Part shown: positions 58,442 to 64,000 of the stretch, in pieces
Layout of the letters: each line of letters starts with the position of its first letter
How positions within the stretch are numbered: the first letter of the stretch is position 1
DNA from: Prosthecobacter sp. SYSU 5D2
GTDB taxonomy: Bacteria; Verrucomicrobiota; Verrucomicrobiia; Verrucomicrobiales; Verrucomicrobiaceae
DNA length: 64,000 nt
Direction: 5' to 3'
NCBI RefSeq assembly: GCF_039655865.1
Contig: NZ_JBBYXL010000009.1
Location: 1 to 64,000 of the forward strand
The notes under the pieces: model-generated
The model's database searches: none
Seen by the model: only the letters and a program-made list of their open reading frames with translations
Told to the model about the DNA's origin: nothing
Translations under genes and position numbers: made by a program

Positions 58442-60001
58442 TTATTGCTTTTTCGCCTTCTTGCCCTTGCCTTTCCCCTGCCCTTTACGCGCAGCCGGAG
58501 CGGGAGGCGTGGGCAGGCTGTCATCAGGCTGGTTGGAAAAGCGCCAGGGATCATGCAGGCGGCGCATCTCGCTGAGCAGGAGGGCCTGCATTTCGGCCAG
58601 CTTTTCAGCATGGGCGGGATCTTTGGCGAGATTGACCTGGCCATCCGCTGGCGTGAAACCGGTGAGAGCGGCCACCTTCGCATCATGATGCTGGGCCAGC
58701 AGTTCATCCGGGTTTTCCTTGAGGTTAAAGAGCTGCGTTTCGCTGACGGACCGGTCTGGAGCTTCGTATTGAATGAGCTTCCAGTCCCCCTGCTTCACAC
58801 AACGGATGCCCGGTTTGCTGCCGCCGGAATACGCGCCATAGAGAACATCCCGGACGACGGTCTTTTCACCAGTGAGGACCGGTTTGAAGCTGCTGCCTTC
58901 ATTGCTTTCCGGAGCAGTGATTCCAGCCAGGTCACAAAGAGTGGCCAGGATGTCAAGCAGGTAGATGTTGCCCTCCACCCGGCTGCCAGGCTTGATGCCA
59001 GGACCTTTCACAATAAAGGGCACGCGCCAGGTGTGCTGATAGAGGTTCTGTTTGCCCATGAGGCCATGGCGGCCAATGGACATGCCGTGGTCTGCGGTGT
59101 AGATGATATACGTGTTGTCCAGCTCGCCCATCTCCTCAAGCTTCTTCAGCACGCGGGTGATCTGCTGGTCAATGTTATCACTGCAGGCATACTGGCGGCC
59201 GATCTCATTGCGGATGCTGGCCTCATCCCGCCGCCCCCATACGCCGCTTACCTGCTGTTCATCACGCACATCCGCATGAGTCATGTCAAAGGGATGCGCA
59301 GTGAGGTAGTTGGCGGGCAGTTTGGGCTGCTTGGAATGCAAAGACGGCGCGGTTTCCGGATCGTCATGATTGGTGGCACCATATTTGGCCAGCAGCTCCG
59401 GTTTGCCATCGCGGGTGTCATGCGGATGTGAAAAGCCGTAATAGATGAGGAAAGGTTTTTCATCCTTGGCAGCCTCGCGTTCGCCCAGGTAATCCATCAC
59501 CTGCTGGGCATGCCAGCCGCTGCCATTCTCCTCATCGCCACCGCGTTTCATCGCATCCCGCCGGACCGTGAAGAGGGCATTGGCGGCCTCATAGCTGTTC
59601 CCGGTTTTGCAGGTGCGCATCGTGGCGTATCCAGCACGATTGAAGACGGCGGGCATCGTCTGCTGCTCCAGGTTCGGAGGGCAGCGCTCGGCCGCCCAGG
59701 GTGCCTGGGGCAGATGCCACACCGTGCGCCCGCTCATGATCATGTGCCGCGACGGCGAGCACACCGCGCCGCTGAAGGAGCCCATGTGATAAGCCCCGTC
59801 AAACACCATGCCCTCCGCCGCCAGACGGTCCAGCGCCGGGGTCTCCAGCTCCGAGGCCGGATTGTAAATCTTCAGATCAAAGGGCGACTGGTCATCCGCC
59901 AGGATGAAAAGAATGTTAGGCCGCTTTTCAGCAGCAGAGGCGCTGGAAAACAGCGCACAGGCGGTGATGAGGACGAGCAAAAGGGACGAAAGGACTTTCA
60001 T
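58442..60001 (-). CDS. Secreted sulfatase 5, possible lipoprotein
   Basis: This 519-residue sulfatase starts at 60001 (MKVLSSLLLVLITAC); the residues I12-T-A-C15 form a passable lipobox, so it may be lipid-anchored. It has LFILADDQSPFDLKIYN, the formylglycine motif CSPSR with Cys81, FSHPHDTRDG and IYTADHGMSIGRHGLMGK. It ends in a strongly basic low-complexity tail (KGQGKGKGKKAKK), which could hold the protein to polyanionic glycans. The cytochrome-type giant gene ends 96 bp upstream on the same strand. Confidence 0.92.
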   Translation of the reverse strand: MKVLSSLLLVLITACALFSSASAAEKRPNILFILADDQSPFDLKIYNPASELETPALDRLAAEGMVFDGAYHMGSFSGAVCSPSRHMIMSGRTVWHLPQAPWAAERCPPNLEQQTMPAVFNRAGYATMRTCKTGNSYEAANALFTVRRDAMKRGGDEENGSGWHAQQVMDYLGEREAAKDEKPFLIYYGFSHPHDTRDGKPELLAKYGATNHDDPETAPSLHSKQPKLPANYLTAHPFDMTHADVRDEQQVSGVWGRRDEASIRNEIGRQYACSDNIDQQITRVLKKLEEMGELDNTYIIYTADHGMSIGRHGLMGKQNLYQHTWRVPFIVKGPGIKPGSRVEGNIYLLDILATLCDLAGITAPESNEGSSFKPVLTGEKTVVRDVLYGAYSGGSKPGIRCVKQGDWKLIQYEAPDRSVSETQLFNLKENPDELLAQHHDAKVAALTGFTPADGQVNLAKDPAHAEKLAEMQALLLSEMRRLHDPWRFSNQPDDSLPTPPAPAARKGQGKGKGKKAKKQ

Positions 60002-60097
60002 TGGGAAAGGGGAACGGAGGCAGAAGGTTGGACGCGGATGGGAACGGCCTCCACGCTGGCACCTTGCACAATTCTGAACCTGCCGGTCAAACACGCA

Positions 60098-63000
60098 TCA
60101 TCCCTCCGCCTTCAGAAAGGCGATCAAATCCGCCAGATCCTGGGGCGTCAGTGTCGCCTCCAGCCCTTCCGGCATGAGGGAGATGCCCAGGCTCCTCAGC
60201 GTGGTGATGTCCTGGCGCAAAATGTTGCGCGAGCTGCCATCGGGCATCTTGAAATTCACGCTGGAAGCGCTTTCGGAAGCAATGAGCCCGAAGAGCTGCT
60301 CGCCGCTGTTGAGCGTGCAAGTGTAAGCATGAAAACCAGGCTGGATGTCCAGGTTCGGATCCAGAATGTTGACGAGAATTTTCTCCGCCGGATGCGCGCC
60401 CACCGTGCGCAGATCCGGCCCGATGGCATTCCCTTCGCTGCCATAGACATGGCAGGCGGCACAGGCTCGTTGATACACCGCGTGCCCCCGCTTCTTATCA
60501 GCGGGCAAGGTCAGCGCACTGTGATATTTCTCCACCACCTGAGTGCGCGAGGGAGACCCGGCCAGGTTGAACAAACCGGATGCCTGTTGTTGCAGCGTTT
60601 TGTTAGGGTGGCTCGTCAGGCGCAGACGGCGGGTGGCATCCAGATCACGCGCAGCGAATTTTCCCGCTTCCACCGCCGCCAGCAGATGCCGCGTCCAGCT
60701 GTCCCGGGCCAGGATGGCATCCAGCGCCAGGCTGCGCGCCTGCGGCAGCAGGCTTTCCCAAAGACCCAAAAGATTCTCCGGCACCGTATCCGGGCCATGC
60801 GTGACCAGGAGGTCCAGCGCCAGGCGCAGATCATCCGGAGCGGTGGCGGGATGCAGCAGCGTCATCAGATGCTGCAGCGCCTGGTCGCGAGCCGACTCCT
60901 GCCGGATGAGCAGGGCCGCTGCGGCAACCTTCACCCTTTGATTTTCCTGCGGTCTGGATAAAGCGGCCGTAGCCTGAGCAAAAAGGGATTCGGCATTGCC
61001 AAGCATCACCGAAAGATCATCACCAGTCTTTTCATCACGAAGCGCGGCAAGGGTGGTCTGCCGCTCACGCAGCATGTCCATCAACCGGCCTAACAAACTC
61101 CACGATTCCTCCTGGCTCATTCCGCCACTGGCTTGCAGCGCAGGTCTCAAAAGCACGGCCAGAGCCTGCCTGCGTCCTTCCCCCAGCGCCATCTTCATCA
61201 GCGGATCCCGCGAATGGGGTCCTGCGGATGCCGCCAGCGCATCCAGATGCGGCAAAGCCGAGCTGAGGCAGGCGACACGGATGAAAGCATTGTTCTCATG
61301 TTCCCTCAACATCCCTGCAAGGACCTCCCCTGCCCCGGCCTGTGACCATTGGCCCAGGCTGAAGGCGAGTTGCAAACGCACCTTGGCATCCGGGTCAGAC
61401 GCGAGCGACCAAGCCGCTTTCAGAACTGCGCTGTCATCAAAATCTTCCGCCATGCGCAGCGCATTTTCGCGCACACCGGGGTGTGCATCCTTAAGTGCCG
61501 TCAGCACATCTTCAACCTGTAAGGCCCGCAAGCCGTCCAGCTTGCAAAGGGCCTGCAGTCGGGTTTGCGGCCTGCCCGCTGTCCTGGCCAGCTCTCTCAG
61601 CTGAGGCAGAATGCCAGTTTCTGATTTCCAAAGAAGCATCTGTTGAGCCTTGTCACGCACCCATGAATTTGATGAATCCAATGCCGTCACAAGGGCAGCG
61701 GCGTCAAGCGAGGCAAGCTTTGCAAACGGGGGTATTTCCGCCCCCTGCCGGGTGACCCGGTAGATCCGCCCCAGATCATCACCTAACCGATAATGCGGCA
61801 AAAGATCTGCCTTGCCTTCCTCCGGCAGCCACTGCGGATGTTCGATCATGTAACGGTACATGTCCGCAATCCACAGCGCCCCGTCCGGCCCGGTGCGGAT
61901 CATCACCGGCCGGCACCAGCGGTCCTCGCTGGCAAAAAAGTCCGGTTGACCGTCTGCTTCTGGACGCCGCGCGGAGAAGGTCACGCCCTCAGGTTCCAGT
62001 TCCAGATGCTGCACCAGATTATGAAAAGGCTCGGCAATGAAGGCATCCCTGCGATCCTCTCCAAACAGCAGGGAATCCCCATAAATCATGCCGCTGCATG
62101 CGGACGTGTAGCGCCCGGCCTGCTTGAAATTGTGGTAGCGTTTTTCCGGCGCGCTGATGGGATACACAGGCGGATTGGAGCCGCCCGGCAGTTGCACCCG
62201 TCCCTCAGGCGCGGCCAGATGAGGATTGCGTTTCAAGTATTGCTCCGGCAGCACATAGTGCCACAGCGGATGCGAATTCTGCGTGCCAAACCAGTTTCCC
62301 CAGTCATCGCGGTTGCGGCCAAACTGTGCAGGTCCGCTTTGGGCCTCCACCTCGCCAGTATCTGGCCGGATACGAAAGTCCCGGCTGCCGACCATTGTCT
62401 CCTTGCCAGTGCGTTTGGATAGCAGCCGCGTATCGGCTCCATGCCTGCCGTTGTGACCGCCCGCCGCCACATACACCCAGTTGTCCAGCCCCCAGCGCAG
62501 GCCGTTGGCACGCAGTTGCTGGTTGCCCTCGCTCAGGCCGGTATAAAGCACCTTCTTGATGTCCGCCTTGCCATCACCCGTGCTGTCTTCCATGTATAAA
62601 ATATCCGGTGCGGCCGTGATGATGCAGCCGCCCCGCCAGGTGAGGATGCCATTGGGAAAATTCAGTCCATCCGCAAAGACACGGCTCTGATCATACACAC
62701 CGTCTCCATTTACATCCTCCAGGATGCGCACCCGGCCACCTGCCGCGCCGCTGTCATCCAGGCCGAGTGGATAATCCGCCATCTCCACCACCCACAGCCG
62801 CCCCTGGCCATCCCAGTCAAAAGCCACCGGGTCCAGCACCAGCGGCTCAGCAGCCACCACAGCGGCTTCATAACCCTCAGGCAAGTGCAGGCTTTGCAGA
62901 CTCTTTTCAGGAGACATCGGTTCAGAGTCCGGCTTCTTCGCAGGCGGTTTCGGTGCCGTGCGCTCCGCCGCTTTGAAATGCGCCATCACCTGCGCTGCTG

Positions 63001-64000
63001 TCAGCGCATGAGGATAAAGAGCTACTTCATCCAGCTTTCCCTCCAGCCCGGCAAACCCGTCGCAACGCCCGCCAAAGAACACGCTGCCTCCGTTTTCCCG
63101 CAAGGTCCATTCCGCCTCCGCCTCGATCTCCACCTGCCCGTCCAGATAGACCGTGAGCTTCTTCTCATCCCGCACCAGCATCACATGATGCCAGTCCTTG
63201 AGCGATAACGGAGACTTGCCAGCAACCACTTTTCCAATCCCGTTACCCGTGTAAAAAAACAGCCGTCCAGGACTGACAACGCCACTCGTGCCGCCGATGC
63301 CCAGATGCTCCCCAAGCGCACGTTTGTCACCGTCCACACCGCGTGAAAAAAGATACCCGGTCACCGGACGCACATCTTCCGGCAGCCCGTTCCAAAACCA
63401 CAACTCGGCGCTGTATTGCCTGCCCAAATCCGCCTTCTGGATATGCAGACGCCCACCTGCCACATGCACCGCCCGGTTGATCTCAGGCCCTGTAAAAGGC
63501 GATGGTTTTTCAGGCGGCGCCGAAATCTCACCGCCCTTCCGTTGCACCCCCGGCAGGCCATAGGCCACACCAGGTTCCCAAGCAGCGTCCAGGTCTTTCG
63601 CCGCCGCCCGGGGTGAAGGCCCCGCCAGATCATTCAGCCGCCAGTAGGCCAGCGGTTCATCCTTCATCACCGCCTCACTGTAAGGGCTGGCGGCATCCAC
63701 CAGTGGTCGCCGTGGTTGCCCGCCCGATACCTGCTCCAGCAGGCCCAGCACCGCCTCCACGATCTTGGGCTCGGCTTCCACTTCCAGTCCGGCAGTGCGG
63801 GCAGGCCAGGTCGTGTAGCCGCCCAGGCGATGCTGCTCCGGCGGCGGAATGTATCCTTCCGCACCGTTGGCCAGTTCAATATTAAACGTGGCCGACAGCG
63901 GACTCTGCGCCTTGATCTTCAATCCAGTGATTCCATACACTTCGTTAGGCATGGCAGCGATGCCCAGCCCGCCGATTCTCAGCGCTTGCAGCACCACTTC
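60098..64000 (-). CDS. Giant PVC-type secreted protein: ceramidase-like end, LamG, dehydrogenase, HEAT, cytochrome c (5' end missing)
   Basis: The frame is open to the window edge, so the start and signal peptide are missing; about 1300 residues are visible. In order: residues 1-95 look like the end of a neutral ceramidase-like domain (AMPNEVYGITGLKI and GYIPPPEQHRLGGY); 105-345 a LamG/concanavalin-like domain (YWRLNDLAGPSP); 365-745 a PVC membrane-bound dehydrogenase propeller (VAFDWDGQGRLWVVEMADYP); 780-1150 HEAT-like repeats; and 1179-1299 a cytochrome c with CAACH at 1179-1183 and a distal Met near residue 1275. Numbers count from 63997. Such proteins are thought to oxidise sugars at the cell surface and pass electrons to the envelope; direct evidence is scarce. 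Position next to five sulfatases supports a role in glycan catabolism. Confidence 0.87.
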   Translation of the reverse strand, partial: EVVLQALRIGGLGIAAMPNEVYGITGLKIKAQSPLSATFNIELANGAEGYIPPPEQHRLGGYTTWPARTAGLEVEAEPKIVEAVLGLLEQVSGGQPRRPLVDAASPYSEAVMKDEPLAYWRLNDLAGPSPRAAAKDLDAAWEPGVAYGLPGVQRKGGEISAPPEKPSPFTGPEINRAVHVAGGRLHIQKADLGRQYSAELWFWNGLPEDVRPVTGYLFSRGVDGDKRALGEHLGIGGTSGVVSPGRLFFYTGNGIGKVVAGKSPLSLKDWHHVMLVRDEKKLTVYLDGQVEIEAEAEWTLRENGGSVFFGGRCDGFAGLEGKLDEVALYPHALTAAQVMAHFKAAERTAPKPPAKKPDSEPMSPEKSLQSLHLPEGYEAAVVAAEPLVLDPVAFDWDGQGRLWVVEMADYPLGLDDSGAAGGRVRILEDVNGDGVYDQSRVFADGLNFPNGILTWRGGCIITAAPDILYMEDSTGDGKADIKKVLYTGLSEGNQQLRANGLRWGLDNWVYVAAGGHNGRHGADTRLLSKRTGKETMVGSRDFRIRPDTGEVEAQSGPAQFGRNRDDWGNWFGTQNSHPLWHYVLPEQYLKRNPHLAAPEGRVQLPGGSNPPVYPISAPEKRYHNFKQAGRYTSACSGMIYGDSLLFGEDRRDAFIAEPFHNLVQHLELEPEGVTFSARRPEADGQPDFFASEDRWCRPVMIRTGPDGALWIADMYRYMIEHPQWLPEEGKADLLPHYRLGDDLGRIYRVTRQGAEIPPFAKLASLDAAALVTALDSSNSWVRDKAQQMLLWKSETGILPQLRELARTAGRPQTRLQALCKLDGLRALQVEDVLTALKDAHPGVRENALRMAEDFDDSAVLKAAWSLASDPDAKVRLQLAFSLGQWSQAGAGEVLAGMLREHENNAFIRVACLSSALPHLDALAASAGPHSRDPLMKMALGEGRRQALAVLLRPALQASGGMSQEESWSLLGRLMDMLRERQTTLAALRDEKTGDDLSVMLGNAESLFAQATAALSRPQENQRVKVAAAALLIRQESARDQALQHLMTLLHPATAPDDLRLALDLLVTHGPDTVPENLLGLWESLLPQARSLALDAILARDSWTRHLLAAVEAGKFAARDLDATRRLRLTSHPNKTLQQQASGLFNLAGSPSRTQVVEKYHSALTLPADKKRGHAVYQRACAACHVYGSEGNAIGPDLRTVGAHPAEKILVNILDPNLDIQPGFHAYTCTLNSGEQLFGLIASESASSVNFKMPDGSSRNILRQDITTLRSLGISLMPEGLEATLTPQDLADLIAFLKAEG

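Noticed and set aside
59510..60961. A 483-codon plus-strand frame across the sulfatase 5/giant protein junction
   Set aside because: It runs antisense through two well-supported genes and has shadow composition.

Overview
The window looks like chromosomal DNA of a verrucomicrobium, most like the Verrucomicrobiaceae (Prosthecobacter/Verrucomicrobium type). This is inferred from gene content, not from a marker gene. The pointers are high GC, many formylglycine sulfatases, a PVC-type cytochrome/dehydrogenase giant, a PmoA-family protein, an N-terminal NPYxPP membrane protein, and weak or absent Shine-Dalgarno sequences at most starts.

Layout. 0-7 kb (mostly + strand): PmoA-like secreted protein, SDR oxidoreductase, nadC, a Mrr-like/bactofilin-like fusion, then a two-gene unit of a tail-anchored protein and an OpgH-type glucan glucosyltransferase. 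7-12.4 kb: LLM flavin oxidoreductase, alpha-amylase with CBM20, two small orphans, a periplasmic redoxin, an ArsR-methyltransferase fusion, and a frameshifted scrap of an IS256-family transposase. 12.6-21 kb: a Tat-exported protein of unknown function and its neighbour, both ending in the same 35-nt repeat; two FtsX/ABC efflux modules flanking a KamA-type radical SAM enzyme; a YidB-like protein; a small membrane protein. 21.5 kb: tRNA-Arg(ACG) whose 3' end lies inside a perfect 32-bp palindrome. 21.7-28.3 kb: VWA protein with its ECF sigma factor, thrS with a clear terminator, and a YihY-family membrane protein.

28.3-35.1 kb is the most interesting region. It holds a receiver-histidine kinase, an NtrC-type activator, rpoN (sigma-54), two transglutaminase-like proteins and a CsbD protein. 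Four sequences with sigma-54 -24/-12 architecture (GG-N10-GC) sit upstream of the kinase operon, rpoN itself, the transglutaminase pair and csbD. The region therefore reads as a compact, self-amplifying sigma-54 circuit with its own sensor, activator, sigma factor and outputs. I infer this from sequence alone.

35.1-41.7 kb is a five-gene minus-strand red-light phosphorelay: heme oxygenase, bacteriophytochrome kinase, single-domain response regulator, hybrid receiver-PAS-kinase-receiver, and another kinase. 41.7-51.7 kb is an envelope/lipid region: a GYF-type protein, an unknown protein, lgt, an AlgI/AlgJ-like fusion, homologues of E. coli ynbD and ynbC, and a divergent acyl ligase related to Aas whose acyltransferase half has lost its catalytic histidine. 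51.7-64 kb is a catabolic block of five sulfatases, interrupted by a UPF0175/PIN toxin-antitoxin pair. It ends in a very large secreted protein (ceramidase-like end, LamG, PVC dehydrogenase, HEAT, cytochrome c) that runs off the window. No CRISPR array, rRNA operon, prophage or complete insertion sequence was seen.
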